Source: Micromonospora sp. RP3T
GTDB taxonomy: Bacteria; Actinomycetota; Actinomycetes; Mycobacteriales; Micromonosporaceae
Assembly (NCBI RefSeq): GCF_003027925.1
Contig: NZ_PYPS01000025.1
Coordinates: 49,908 to 113,907 of the forward strand
Reading direction: 5' to 3'
Length of the DNA stretch: 64,000 bases
Part shown: one piece after another, positions 8,246 through 18,186 of the stretch
How the letters are laid out: every line of letters starts with the position of its first letter
Position numbering within the stretch: position 1 is the stretch's first letter
The notes under the pieces: generated by a model
The model's input: only the letters and a program-made list of their open reading frames with translations
The model's database searches: none
What the model was told of the DNA's origin: nothing
Position numbers and translations under genes: made by a program

Positions 8246-8833
8246 TCAGGAACCGAAGTTGTTCATGTTGATCGCGGCGCCGGCGATGGCGCTGATGATC
8301 CCGAGGACCACTCCGATGCCACCGCAGATCAGGGCGACCTTGGCCTGGCCCGGGTTGCTGGCCTCGCCGGCCTGGACCTTCTTCTGGCCCAGCACGCCGA
8401 GCACCACGCCGGCGATGCCGGCGGGAACGCCGAGCAGCGGGCAGCAGAGGCCGAGCACGATCGAGGCGATGCCGACGATCATGCCGATCAGGCCCATGGT
8501 GTTGTTCTGGCCCTGACCCTGGCCGGGGCCGGCCGGGTAGCCGGCGGCCGGGTACTGCGGCGCGGCGCCGTACGGCTGCTGCGCGTACGGGTCCTGGCCG
8601 TAGGGCTGGCCGGAGGTGGGCTGGCCGTAGGGCTGACCCGAGGTCGGCTGGCCGTAGTCCGGCTGCTGCCCGTACTGCGGCTGCTGCCCGTAGTCCGGCT
8701 GCTGGCCGTACTGCGGCTGCTGGCCGTACTGCGGGGGCTGCGGCGGCTGACCGTACGGGTCCTGCGGCTGGGCGGTCGGGTCCTGGTTCGGCTGCTGGCC
8801 GTACGGGTCCTGTCCGGGGTATCCGGGCTGCAT
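8246..8833 (-). CDS. DUF4190 membrane protein with long Tyr/Gln/Pro repeat tail
   Basis: 195 aa. The N-terminal half (about residues 1-110) is low complexity, built from repeats such as YGQQPQ, YGQQPD and YGQPTSGQP. The C-terminal half has two transmembrane segments typical of DUF4190 (LIGMIVGIASIVLGLCCPLL and ICGGIGVVLGIISAIAGAAI) around a short loop with GQKKVQAGEA. The ATG at 8833 has AGGAG upstream. Its first six residues, MQPGYP, are the same as in the next gene upstream, 32 nt away on the same strand, so the two form an operon. The disordered N-terminus may be a cytosolic scaffold; function unknown. Confidence 0.8.
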   Translation of the reverse strand: MQPGYPGQDPYGQQPNQDPTAQPQDPYGQPPQPPQYGQQPQYGQQPDYGQQPQYGQQPDYGQPTSGQPYGQPTSGQPYGQDPYAQQPYGAAPQYPAAGYPAGPGQGQGQNNTMGLIGMIVGIASIVLGLCCPLLGVPAGIAGVVLGVLGQKKVQAGEASNPGQAKVALICGGIGVVLGIISAIAGAAINMNNFGS

Positions 8834-8865
8834 GTCGGGAAACTCCTCAGTTGGTCGGCTGTCGG

Positions 8866-9162
8866 TCAGTTCGTGCCGGTGCTGCCGCCGACGAGACCCG
8901 CCAGGCCACCGAACAGGCAACACACCACAATGATGCCGATCCAGACCAGGCCGACGATCAGGGCCCACTTGGACCACTTCCTGGACTCGGCGGCGGCGGC
9001 CTGCGCACCGGCGTAGTCGCCCTGCTGGATCAGCGGGTTGACCTTGGAGGCGTTGATGATCGCCGGGATCGCGAGCGGCCAGAACAGGAAGATCGCGACG
9101 ATGGACATCGTCATGTTGTTGTCGATCTGCGACGGCTGCTGCTGGGGGTATCCGGGCTGCAT
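8866..9162 (-). CDS. CD225/dispanin family small membrane protein
   Basis: 98 aa. A short polar N-terminus (MQPGYPQQQPSQIDNN) is followed by two transmembrane segments (MSIVAIFLFWPLAIPAIINA and KWALIVGLVWIGIIVVCCLF) separated by a cytosolic loop, with the dispanin pattern WPLAIPAI, S/N and the amphipathic GDYAGAQAAAAESRKWSKWA. The family is named for interferon-induced membrane proteins; bacterial members have no established role. GAGGAG lies 7 nt before the ATG. First gene of a two-gene operon with the DUF4190 protein downstream. Confidence 0.82.
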   Translation of the reverse strand: MQPGYPQQQPSQIDNNMTMSIVAIFLFWPLAIPAIINASKVNPLIQQGDYAGAQAAAAESRKWSKWALIVGLVWIGIIVVCCLFGGLAGLVGGSTGTN

Positions 9163-9342
9163 GGGGTGGCTCCTCGGGCCGGCGGCACGGCGTGTGCCGG
9201 TTACTCGTTCGGGGGTGCGGGTCGGGCGTACGCCGGACACCGGGCGACCGGCAGCGTACCGCGAGCCCCCTACCTCCGGAGATCATCCGACAGGCCGCCG
9301 CCCGACAGCCGGACCGCCCGACCTGCCCGATAGGGTGGCCGC

Positions 9343-9963
9343 GTGACCGAGCCCGCGTCCGTCGCCCGCCTCGTCGTCCTCGTCTCCGGCTCCGGCAGCA
9401 ACCTCCAGGCGTTGCTGGACGCCGCCACCGACCCCGGCTACGGGGCCCGGGTGGTGGCCGTGGGCGCCGACCGGGACGGGATAGCCGGCCTGGACCGGGC
9501 CGCCGCAGCCGGTGTGCCGTCCTTCGTCGAGCGGGTCAAGGACCACCCCACCCGGGCCGACTGGGACAAGGCGCTCACCGCCCGGGTCGCCGAGCACCGG
9601 CCCGACCTGGTGATCAGCGCCGGGTTCCTCAAGCTGGTCGGCCCGGAGTTCCTCACCGCGTTCGGGGACCGCTACCTGAACACGCACAACACGTTGTTGC
9701 CGGCGTTCCCCGGCATCCACGGCCCCCGCGACGCGCTGGAGTACGGCGTGAAGGTCACCGGGGCCACGCTGTTCTTCGTCGACGCCGGGATGGACACCGG
9801 CCCGATCGTCGCCCAGGTCGCCGTACCGGTGCTCGACGACGACGACGAGGAGACGCTCACCGAGCGCATCAAGTCCGCCGAGCGGCGCCAGCTCGTCGAG
9901 CAGGTCGGCCGCCTGGTCCGTGAAGGTTGGACGATCACCGGCAGAAAGGTCACCGTTCCGTGA
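9343..9963 (+). CDS. purN: Phosphoribosylglycinamide formyltransferase
   Basis: GAR transformylase, third step of IMP synthesis, transferring formyl from 10-formyl-THF. 206 aa, normal length. The N-terminal phosphate-binding loop is VLVSGSGSNLQALLDA. The catalytic region contains NTHNTLLPAFPGIHG (family Asn and His) and the aspartate in DAGMDTGPI. The GTG at 9343 starts it; its stop overlaps the purH start by 4 nt (GTGA), so the pair is translationally coupled. The substrate-supplying folate enzyme FolD is encoded further along. Confidence 0.96.
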   Translation: MTEPASVARLVVLVSGSGSNLQALLDAATDPGYGARVVAVGADRDGIAGLDRAAAAGVPSFVERVKDHPTRADWDKALTARVAEHRPDLVISAGFLKLVGPEFLTAFGDRYLNTHNTLLPAFPGIHGPRDALEYGVKVTGATLFFVDAGMDTGPIVAQVAVPVLDDDDEETLTERIKSAERRQLVEQVGRLVREGWTITGRKVTVP

Positions 9964-11531
9964 GCACCCATGACGACGCCCGTCGCCCGATCCGGCGCGC
10001 GTTGGTCAGCGTCTACGACAAGACCGGCCTGGTCGAGCTGGCCCGCGCCCTGCACGAGGCCGGCGTGGAGATCGTGTCGACCGGCAGCACCGCGTCGACG
10101 ATCTCCGGCGCCGGGGTCCCGGTCACCCCGGTCGAGCAGGTCACCGGCTTCCCGGAGATCCTCGACGGCCGGGTGAAGACGCTGCACCCGAAGATCCACG
10201 GCGGCCTCCTCGCCGACCTGCGCAGGGACTCGCACGCCACCCAGCTCGACGAGCACGGCATCGCCGGTATCGACCTGCTGGTCTCCAACCTCTACCCGTT
10301 CCAGGCCACGGTCGCCTCCGGCGCCGACGCCGACGAGTGCGTGGAGCAGATCGACATCGGCGGTCCGGCGATGGTGCGGGCCGCCGCGAAGAACCACGCC
10401 TCGGTCGCGGTGGTGACCGACCCGGCCGCGTACCCGGCGGTGGTGGCCGCGCTCGCCGACGGCGGGTTCACCCTGGCCCGGCGGCGCGCGCTGGCGGCCC
10501 GGGCGTTCGCCGACATCGCCGACTACGACGTGGCGGTGGCCGACTGGTTCGCCACCACGGTGGCCCCGGCCGAGGACGGCTTCCCGGAGTTCGCCGGGCT
10601 CGCGCTGCGCCGGCAGGCGGTGCTGCGCTACGGCGAGAACCCGCACCAGGCGGCGGCGCTCTACACCGACCCGGGCGCCCCGGCGGGCCTGGCCCAGGCC
10701 GAGCAGCTGCACGGCAAGGAGATGTCCTACAACAACTACGTCGACGCGGACGCCGCGTGGCGGGCCGCGCACGACTTCGCGGACCAGCCGGCGGTGGCGA
10801 TCATCAAGCACGCCAATCCGTGCGGCATCGCGGTCGGCGCGGACGTGGCCGAGGCGCACCGCAAGGCGCACGCCTGTGACCCGGTCTCCGCGTTCGGCGG
10901 TGTGATCGCGGTCAACCGGCCGGTCAGCGTGGAGCTGGCCGGGCAGGTCGCGGAGATCTTCACCGAGGTGCTGGTGGCGCCCGGCTTCGACGAGGGCGCG
11001 CTGGAGTTGCTGCGGGCCAAGAAGAACCTCCGGCTGCTGCGGGCGCCCGCGTTCGCCCCGCGGCCGACGGAGTGGCGGCAGGTCAGCGGCGGCGTGCTGG
11101 TGCAGGCGCGGGACGCGGTCGACGCGCCCGGCGACGACCCGTCCGGCTGGACGCTGGCCACCGGTGATCCGGCCGACGAGGCGATGCTGCGCGATCTCGC
11201 GTTCGCCTGGCGGGCGGTGCGCGCGGTGAAGAGCAACGCGATCCTGCTGGCCCGCGACGGCGCCACCGTCGGCGTCGGGATGGGCCAGGTCAACCGCGTC
11301 GACTCGGCGCGGCTGGCGGTCAGCCGGGCCGGCGACGAGCGGGCCCGTGGCTCGGTCTGCGCCTCGGACGCCTTCTTCCCGTTCGCCGACGGCCCGCAGA
11401 TCCTGATCGACGCCGGCATCCGGGCGATCGTGCAGCCCGGAGGCTCGATCCGTGACGAGGAGACCATCGCGGCCTGCAAGGCGGCCGGCGTGACGATGTA
11501 CCTCACCGGCACCCGCCACTTCTTCCACTAG
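9960..11531 (+). CDS. purH: Bifunctional AICAR transformylase / IMP cyclohydrolase
   Basis: Last two steps of purine synthesis: formylation of AICAR, then ring closure to IMP. 523 aa. The N-terminal MGS-like cyclohydrolase domain (about 1-200) holds SVYDKTGLVELARAL, STGSTAS and GRVKTLHPKIHGG. The C-terminal transformylase domain carries the catalytic KHANPCG motif and ends GTRHFFH. The GTG at 9960 overlaps purN. The gene is followed by an unusual 44-nt palindrome rather than a plain G/C hairpin. Confidence 0.97.
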   Translation: MSTHDDARRPIRRALVSVYDKTGLVELARALHEAGVEIVSTGSTASTISGAGVPVTPVEQVTGFPEILDGRVKTLHPKIHGGLLADLRRDSHATQLDEHGIAGIDLLVSNLYPFQATVASGADADECVEQIDIGGPAMVRAAAKNHASVAVVTDPAAYPAVVAALADGGFTLARRRALAARAFADIADYDVAVADWFATTVAPAEDGFPEFAGLALRRQAVLRYGENPHQAAALYTDPGAPAGLAQAEQLHGKEMSYNNYVDADAAWRAAHDFADQPAVAIIKHANPCGIAVGADVAEAHRKAHACDPVSAFGGVIAVNRPVSVELAGQVAEIFTEVLVAPGFDEGALELLRAKKNLRLLRAPAFAPRPTEWRQVSGGVLVQARDAVDAPGDDPSGWTLATGDPADEAMLRDLAFAWRAVRAVKSNAILLARDGATVGVGMGQVNRVDSARLAVSRAGDERARGSVCASDAFFPFADGPQILIDAGIRAIVQPGGSIRDEETIAACKAAGVTMYLTGTRHFFH

Positions 11532-11834
11532 GTCTGTTCGCACGGGCTTTACCCGCCGCCGGTTACCGTGCGTAGCCTCGGCCGGAGGGATAATCAGATG
11601 TGCGCGGTATACCTCAGAGGCATATTTATGCCCCTGAGGTATACCGCTTCACACGCCATTGATGCCGCTGACCCGACACGCCGGAAGCCGGTGGCGGAAC
11701 ACGCCGGACCCGGGTGGCCCGTTGTCCGCGCGCCCGGCCGTGCGCCGTTGCCGGCCGTCGGGGGCGGTTGCTAGCGTGTGCCGGCGACGATCGATCGACC
11801 GTCTCCACTGTCCGTGAGCCCCGGCAGGTGTGCC
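11532..11834. other. Intergenic region downstream of purH
   Basis: 303 nt between purH and a secreted-protein gene. Apart from the long palindrome at 11604-11647 it holds no recognisable gene. Confidence 0.4.
11604..11647. repeat. 44-nt near-perfect palindrome with AT-rich centre
   Basis: Arms 11604-11624 and 11627-11647 pair at 20 of 21 positions; outer part GCGGTATACCTCAG / CTGAGGTATACCGC, inner part GGCATA..TATGCC, with the mismatch at 11618/11633. The AT-rich centre and TATACC blocks stand out from the surrounding DNA. It resembles the palindrome at 33745-33780 in design. It may terminate purH or bind a protein. Confidence 0.7.
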
Positions 11835-12296
11835 ATGCGCGTGCGCGACCGGTTGACCGCCGTCGTCGTCACGCTGGCGTTCGTCCTGGCCGCGCTCGGC
11901 TCCGCCGCCGGCCCGCCCGCCGCCGCCCTGCCCGCCGCCGCCCCGCCCGCAGTCGGCCCGTCCGCAGTCGGCGTGCACACCCTCGACCCGTCCGCCGTCG
12001 ACCGGAACTCAGTCGGGCCGGCTGCCGTCGTACCCGCCTCGGGGTGCCGGGCCGGGCCGGTCGCGTCGCACGGCGCGTACCCGCAACAGCGGTGCGCGGA
12101 GCTGTCCGGCGGGTGGTGGGGTGACCGGCGCGGCGGCCTCGCCTACGGCGACGGGCCGGACGAACCGCTCCCGACCGCGCCCCCGCGCGTCGCCGGCCCG
12201 GTCATGTCGGCGCGGCTCGCGCCGGGACACCGGTCACCGGCCCGGCCGCTGCCGCCGCGTGGCGCGCTGGCCGCGCGGGCACCGCCCACCGCCTGA
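11835..12296 (+). CDS. Secreted Ala/Pro-rich protein of unknown function
   Basis: 153 aa. The N-terminus is a plausible Sec signal peptide: basic MRVRDR, hydrophobic TAVVVTLAFVLAALGSAA, and small residues for cleavage around 25-33. A degenerate Ala/Pro repeat follows (PAAAPPAVGPSAVGV), then a short region with two cysteines and WWGDRRGGLAYGDGP, and a low-complexity tail. The ATG at 11835 has GGCAGG upstream. I recognise no family. High-GC DNA can give spurious frames, but the signal peptide and start site favour a real gene. It is transcribed toward the convergent ABC operon. Confidence 0.5.
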   Translation: MRVRDRLTAVVVTLAFVLAALGSAAGPPAAALPAAAPPAVGPSAVGVHTLDPSAVDRNSVGPAAVVPASGCRAGPVASHGAYPQQRCAELSGGWWGDRRGGLAYGDGPDEPLPTAPPRVAGPVMSARLAPGHRSPARPLPPRGALAARAPPTA

Positions 12297-12300
12297 GTCG

Positions 12301-12330
12301 CGCCGGAGCCTGCCGCGCCGGAGCCTGCCG
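12301..12330. repeat. Two tandem 15-bp repeats
   Basis: CGCCGGAGCCTGCCG occurs twice head to tail (12301-12315, 12316-12330) just after the secreted-protein stop codon. Confidence 0.6.
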
Positions 12331-12408
12331 TGTCGACCCGGCGGTTCCACCGCGCGCTGCCGTCGCCCACGGGGGCGCCCCTCACGCACCCCGTCCACGT
12401 CCCGCTGC

Positions 12409-12442
12409 GGCCCCGCCCCTCCTTCCTCCGGGGGACGGGGCC
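12409..12442 (-). terminator. Terminator of the peptide ABC operon
   Basis: GGCCCCG (12409-12415) pairs with CGGGGCC (12436-12442) and CCCC with GGGG inside, adjacent to the stop codon of the last ATPase gene. Confidence 0.65.
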
Positions 12443-13454
<1,012 letters not shown>

Positions 13455-13471
<17 letters not shown>

Positions 13472-14492
13472 CGTGGACCTCCTGCGCGAAGTGGCACGCG
13501 CTGGTCCGGCCGTCGCCGAGCACCAGATCGTGCGGCACCTCGTCGACACAGACCTGCTGCGCGTACAGGCAGCGGGGATGGAACGGGCAGCCGGGCGGGA
13601 TCCGCATCAGGTTCGGCGGCAGCCCCGGAATGGTCGACAGCGCCTGCCCGCGCACGTCGAGCCGGGGGATCGACTCCAACAACCCCTTGGTGTACGGGTG
13701 AGCCGGCGCCCGGTACAGCGAACGGACGTCGGCGTGCTCGACGATCCGGCCGGCGTACATGACCGCGATCCGGTCCGCCACGCCGGCGACCACGCCGAGG
13801 TCGTGGGTGATCAGGATGAGCGCCATGCCGAGGTCCCGGCGCAGGTCGGCCAGGAGGTCCATGATCTGCGCCTGCACGGTGACGTCGAGCGCGGTGGTGG
13901 GCTCGTCGGCGATCAGCACCTTCGGGTCCAGCGCCAGCGCCATGGCGATCATGACGCGTTGCCGCATCCCGCCGGAGAACTGGTGCGGGTAGTCGCCGAG
14001 GCGCGTCGCCGCGGCCGGGATCCGGACCAGGTCCATCAGCTCGACCGTGCGCCGGCGCGCGTCGGCGCGGGACAGTCCGGCCCGCTGCCGCAGCGACTCG
14101 CCGATCTGCCAGCCGACCGGGAAGACCGGGTTCAACGCCGACAGCGCGTCCTGGAAGATCATCGCGATCTCCGTGCCCCGGACCTGCCGGCGTTCCTCCT
14201 CCGACCGGGTGAGCAGGTCCCGCCCCCGGTAGCGGATCTCACCGCTCCGCACGTACGCGGGCGGGGTGTCCAGGATGCCCATGATCGCCTGGGCGGTGAC
14301 CGACTTGCCGGAGCCCGACTCGCCGAGCACGGCGAGCGTCTCGCCGGCGTCCAGGTGGTACGTCACCCCGTTGATCACCCGGGCCACGCCCTCCCGGGTG
14401 CGGAACTCGACGTGCAGGTCCCGTACCTCCAGCAGGTGCCCCTCGGGCGGCGTGGGGGAGGCCGGCGTTGGCCGGACCGCGGACTCGGTCAT
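13455..14492 (-). CDS. Peptide ABC importer ATP-binding protein (DppD/OppD type)
   Basis: 345-aa partner ATPase. Walker A GESGSGKSV, signature FSGGMRQRVMIAMAL, Walker B VLIADEPTTALD, and the C-terminal cysteine cluster CPFHPRCLYAQQVC. It lies 7 nt after the DppC permease gene and overlaps the DppF gene, so it is translated as part of one operon. Both ATPases have complete active-site motifs, so both nucleotide sites of the heterodimer should work. Confidence 0.92.
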
Positions 14493-14499
14493 GGGGCAC

Positions 14500-15456
14500 T
14501 CACCGCAGCTTCGGGTCGAAGGCGTCGCGGACCGCGTCGCCGAGCATGATGAACGCGAGCACTGTCAACGCGAGGAAGACCGACGGCACGATCAGCGGCG
14601 TGGCCGACTCGCGCATGTGCACCCGGCCGGCGTCGATGTCGATGCCCCAGGAGATGGTCGGCGCCTTCAGCCCGATGCCGAGGAAGCTCAGCGTCGCCTC
14701 GGCCGCGATGAACGAGCCGAGCGCGATGGTGAGCACCACGATGGCCGGCGCGAGCGCGTTCGGCAGGATGTGCCGCCACATGATCCGGCCGTCGCCGGCG
14801 CCGAGCATCCGGGCCGCGGCCACGTAGTCCTGCTCGCGGGCGGTGATCACCGAGGAGCGCACCACGCGGGCCGCGGTGGTCCAGCCGAGCAGCGCCAGCA
14901 CCAGGATGACGGCGAACAGGCGTACCGTCTCGCCGCTGGTGCTCACGCGCTTGAGCAGCACGATCGCGGCCAGCAGCAGCGGGATGCCGAGCACGATGTC
15001 GATCACCCGGGAGAGCACCGCGTCGACCCAGCCGCCGAAGAAGCCGGCGAGCATGCCGACGACCAGCGCGATCACGCCGGTGATCACCGCGGAGAACGCG
15101 CCCACCAGCAGCGAGGCCCGGGCGCCGTAGACCGCCCGGGCGAACGTGTCGCAGCCCTGGAAGTCGTACCCGAAGATGGCCCCGCCGGACGGTCCGGCGT
15201 GCTGCCGGGAGAGCACGCAGTCGCGCGGGTCGTTGGCGGTGAACAGCCCGGGGGCGACGGCCATCGCGGCGACCAGCAGGACCAGCAGCAGGCTGAGCCA
15301 GAACACCGGGTTGCGGCGCAGGTCCCGCCAGGCGTCGCCGGCCAGGCTGCGGGACCGGCCGGGCCGGCCGGCCCGGTCCGGGGTGCCGGGTTCGCCGGAG
15401 ACGCCGCGCCGCGCCGACTGGTCCTCCGTCGCCGCCACCGTCTCGAAGTCACTCAT
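14500..15456 (-). CDS. Peptide ABC importer permease (DppC type)
   Basis: 318-aa inner-membrane permease. A cytosolic N-terminus is followed by a first helix (VFWLSLLLVLLVAAMAVAP), a periplasmic-side loop with Cys residues, and the BPD_transp_1 domain with the EAA loop (VVRSSVITAREQDYVAAARM..LPNALAP). It overlaps the upstream permease gene by 8 nt. Such DppC proteins pair with DppB to form the membrane channel. Confidence 0.92.
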   Translation of the reverse strand: MSDFETVAATEDQSARRGVSGEPGTPDRAGRPGRSRSLAGDAWRDLRRNPVFWLSLLLVLLVAAMAVAPGLFTANDPRDCVLSRQHAGPSGGAIFGYDFQGCDTFARAVYGARASLLVGAFSAVITGVIALVVGMLAGFFGGWVDAVLSRVIDIVLGIPLLLAAIVLLKRVSTSGETVRLFAVILVLALLGWTTAARVVRSSVITAREQDYVAAARMLGAGDGRIMWRHILPNALAPAIVVLTIALGSFIAAEATLSFLGIGLKAPTISWGIDIDAGRVHMRESATPLIVPSVFLALTVLAFIMLGDAVRDAFDPKLR

Positions 15457-16387
15457 ATCTGATCCTCGGGTCGAGTACGGCGTAGAGCACGTCCACCACC
15501 AGGTTGGACAGCAGGTAGACCACGACGAGCACGCTGACGATGCCCACCACCAGCGGGCCGTCCTCGGTGCGGATGCCGCGGAACAGGTTGAAGCCGACGC
15601 CGGGGATGTTGAACACGCCCTCGGTGATGATCGCGCCGCTCATCAGGTTGCCCAGCTCGACGCCGAGGAACGTGACCACCGGGATGAGCGAGTTGCGCAG
15701 CACGTGCACGCCGACGATCCGGCGGCGTACCAGGCCCTTCGACCGGGCGGTGCGAACGTAGTCGGCGCGCAGGTTCTCGGTCACCGAGGTGCGGGTCAGC
15801 CGCAGCGCGGTGGCCAGCGACAGCGAGCCGAGCACGATGCCGGGCAGCAGCAGCGCCCGGAACGAGGGCTGGGCGCCGGCGGTGGGCGGGAAGATCGGCC
15901 AGCGTACGCCGAGGAAGTACTGCGCCAGCGGGGCCAGCACGATGGTGGGGATGCCGAGCACCAGCAGCGTGAGCACCAGCGTGGCGTGGTCGAAGACGCC
16001 GGAGCGGCGGATGGCCGCGAGGACGCCGGCGGTGACCCCGAAGAGCACGGTCACGGCCAGCGCGATCAGCGCCAGTTTCACGGTGACCGGCCAGGCGGCG
16101 GCCAGGATGTCGCCGATCTGCCGGCCGGTGAGCGACTGGCCGAGGTCGCCGCGGAGCAGGCCGCCGAGATAGTTCAGGTAGCGGTAGAAGAAGCCGCCGA
16201 CCCCGGTCGCGTCCAGGTGGTACTTCTCGGTCAGATAGGCGCGTTGGGCGGCGGTGACCGGCCGTTCCCCGGCGAGCGCCTGGATCGGGTCGCCCTGCCC
16301 GGCGAACATCAACGCGTAGACGATCAGCGTGGTCCCGAAGAACGCGAGGACCATCTGGAGCAGTCGCCGCAGGATGAACCGGAACAT
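15449..16387 (-). CDS. Peptide ABC importer permease (DppB type)
   Basis: 312-aa permease with N-terminal helix (RRLLQMVLAFFGTTLIVYALMF cut short here by the family boundary), the TTAQRAYL-like cap region (PVTAAQRAYLTEKYHLD) and the EAA loop (VTENLRADYVRTARSKGL). The start at 16387 (MFRFILRRLL) matches DppB/GsiC N-termini; an in-frame ATG 45 nt upstream is less likely. It is separated from the SBP gene by a hairpin, which often tunes SBP-to-permease transcript ratios in such operons. Confidence 0.92.
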   Translation of the reverse strand: MFRFILRRLLQMVLAFFGTTLIVYALMFAGQGDPIQALAGERPVTAAQRAYLTEKYHLDATGVGGFFYRYLNYLGGLLRGDLGQSLTGRQIGDILAAAWPVTVKLALIALAVTVLFGVTAGVLAAIRRSGVFDHATLVLTLLVLGIPTIVLAPLAQYFLGVRWPIFPPTAGAQPSFRALLLPGIVLGSLSLATALRLTRTSVTENLRADYVRTARSKGLVRRRIVGVHVLRNSLIPVVTFLGVELGNLMSGAIITEGVFNIPGVGFNLFRGIRTEDGPLVVGIVSVLVVVYLLSNLVVDVLYAVLDPRIRYE

Positions 16388-16434
16388 GCCTGCGAGTCTG
16401 CCGAAGATAGGGCAAATGCGGGCCAATGCCAAGA

Positions 16435-16461
16435 CCGGGCCACCCGGTGGGGGTGGCCCGG
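16435..16461 (-). terminator. Intercistronic hairpin between SBP and permease genes
   Basis: 11-bp perfect arms CCGGGCCACCC (16435-16445) and GGGTGGCCCGG (16451-16461). It sits after the SBP stop and before the permease start, so it may attenuate transcription or protect the abundant SBP message rather than end the operon. Confidence 0.65.
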
Positions 16462-16478
16462 CCCTGGTCGGGGGTGGG

Positions 16479-18077
16479 TCAGGCGCGTTCGATCTTCAGC
16501 AGGTCAACCCGGTCGAAGAGGTCCACGTGGACGTTCTTGACCTTGGTGGAGTGGCCGAAGTTGTTCTGCCCGTACCGCAGCGGGATCACCGGCAGGTCCT
16601 GCGCGAGCAGGTCCTCCGCCGCCTGGTACTTCTTGACCGCCTCGTCGGCGCTCGCCGCGCGGGCGCCCTCGGCGAGGAGCTTGTCGAACTCCGGGTTCGA
16701 GTAGCCGTAGTAGTTCGACGAGCCGTTGGTGCTGTACAGCGGGCCGAGGTAGTTCTCCATGGACGGGTAGTCCATCACCCAGCCCATCCGGAACAGGCCC
16801 ACCGACTGCTTCTGCTTGAGCTTGGTCAGCAGGTCGGCGAACTTCGGCTCGGCGTTGCCCACGCACTCCACGCCCAGGTTGGCCTTGAGCTGGTTGCAGG
16901 TGGCGTCGATCCAGTCCTTGTGGCCGCCGTCGCCGTTGTAGGACAGCTCGATCTTCTTCGGGCCGCCCGCGGCCTCGTACATCGCTTTGGCCTTGGCCGG
17001 GTCGAACGCGCCGGCGGTGCCGATGGTGTTCTCCCGGTAGCCGGCGACCACCGGCGAGACGAACGAGCGCGCCGGCTGCTGCGAGTCCTTGAAGATCGAC
17101 TTGGTGATCTCGTCCCGGTCGATCGCCATCGAGATGGCCTTCCGCACCTCGGGCTTGCTGAACTCCTTCTGGAACGTCGGGAACGCCAGCACCTGGAGCG
17201 ACGAGGCCGGGCTCTGCTGGAACCGGTCGCCGAGGTCGGTGGCGGCGGTCGACAGGTTCTCGGTCGGGATCGTCTTGATCACGTCGAGGTTGTCCGACAG
17301 CACGTCCGCGTACGCGGCGGTCGGCTGCTGGTAGATCCGGAACTCGACGCCGCCGACCTTGGGCTGCTGGCCCGGGAACGCGTCGTAGCGCTCCACCTCG
17401 ACCTTGGCGTCGTGCTGCCAGGAGCCCTTCATCTTGAACGGGCCCTGACCGATCGGCGCCTGCTCGTACCCCTCGGCCAGCACGCCCGGCGCGGAGAACG
17501 CCGCCTTCGGCAGCGGGTAGAACGCGGTGTAGCCGAGCATGGTCTTGAAGTCCACGTACGGCTCGGTGAGCGTCACGGTGAACGTCAGGTCGTCGACCTT
17601 CGTCAGGCCGCTGAGCGTCTCCGCCTTCGGCTTCTCGCCCTGGAGGTCCTGGTAGCCGGCGATCTTCTCGAAGAAGTAGCTGGAGTTCTGGCCGTTCGGC
17701 GCATACGCGCCGTAGTTCCAGGCGTCGAGGTAGTTGTCGGCGGTGACCTGCTCGCCGTTGTGGAACGTGTAGCCGGGCTTCAGCTTGATCGTCCAGACCT
17801 TGTTGTCAGACGACGTCACCGACTCGGCCGCCACCTCGTGCGGCTTGTTCGCCTCGTCGTAGTCGACGAGCGGGCTGAACAGCGCCGACAGCACCTGCGA
17901 GCCACTCGTCTCGTTGGTGTTGGTCGGCACCAGGTGCTGCGGCTCGGCGATCTCGATCCGCACGGCCGCGTCGGGGTCGCTTGCGCCGCCGCTGCCACCG
18001 CCGGAGCCGCAGGCCGTCAGGCCCAGGGTCACCGCGAGCGGCAGAGCGGCCCAGGCCGCGAGCCTACGAACACGCAT
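16479..18077 (-). CDS. Peptide ABC importer substrate-binding lipoprotein
   Basis: 532-aa SBP_bac_5 (DppA/OppA) protein. The lipoprotein signal peptide ends in the lipobox LTAC (Cys about residue 23), followed by a Gly/Ser linker. Domain features include PLVDYDEANKPHEVAAES near the start and WTIKLKPGYTFHNGEQVTAD, typical of the family. It is the first gene of the five-gene operon and so likely the most highly expressed. The bound ligand cannot be read from sequence. Upstream lies a palindrome-rich region shared with folD. Confidence 0.93.
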   Translation of the reverse strand: MRVRRLAAWAALPLAVTLGLTACGSGGGSGGASDPDAAVRIEIAEPQHLVPTNTNETSGSQVLSALFSPLVDYDEANKPHEVAAESVTSSDNKVWTIKLKPGYTFHNGEQVTADNYLDAWNYGAYAPNGQNSSYFFEKIAGYQDLQGEKPKAETLSGLTKVDDLTFTVTLTEPYVDFKTMLGYTAFYPLPKAAFSAPGVLAEGYEQAPIGQGPFKMKGSWQHDAKVEVERYDAFPGQQPKVGGVEFRIYQQPTAAYADVLSDNLDVIKTIPTENLSTAATDLGDRFQQSPASSLQVLAFPTFQKEFSKPEVRKAISMAIDRDEITKSIFKDSQQPARSFVSPVVAGYRENTIGTAGAFDPAKAKAMYEAAGGPKKIELSYNGDGGHKDWIDATCNQLKANLGVECVGNAEPKFADLLTKLKQKQSVGLFRMGWVMDYPSMENYLGPLYSTNGSSNYYGYSNPEFDKLLAEGARAASADEAVKKYQAAEDLLAQDLPVIPLRYGQNNFGHSTKVKNVHVDLFDRVDLLKIERA

Positions 18078-18172
18078 GGAGTCTCCTCATCTGCTCACGC
18101 TGCGCGGTCGGCCCGACGCTGGGTGACGCTGCGCAACGAGCCGTAACGGTAGGTCGCGCTCCGGCGGATCGA

Positions 18173-18186
18173 CAACGGATCCGTTG
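18173..18186. promoter_or_regulatory. Palindrome in the divergent dpp / folD region
   Basis: Perfect 14-bp palindrome CAACGGATCCGTTG, flanked by AGGTCGC (18151-18157) and its inverse GCGACCT (18186-18192), about 95 nt upstream of the SBP start and 140 nt upstream of folD. Candidate operator; no regulator gene is adjacent. Confidence 0.4.

Noticed and set aside
8620..8770. Short DNA repeats resembling a CRISPR array
   Set aside because: They are in-frame codons for YGQQPQ-type peptide repeats; units vary, spacers are not unique and no cas genes are present.
9672..11543. Open frame of 623 codons on the minus strand opposite purH
   Set aside because: It is the antisense shadow of a certain gene; Arg/Gly/Val-rich composition without any motif, produced by G/C third positions.
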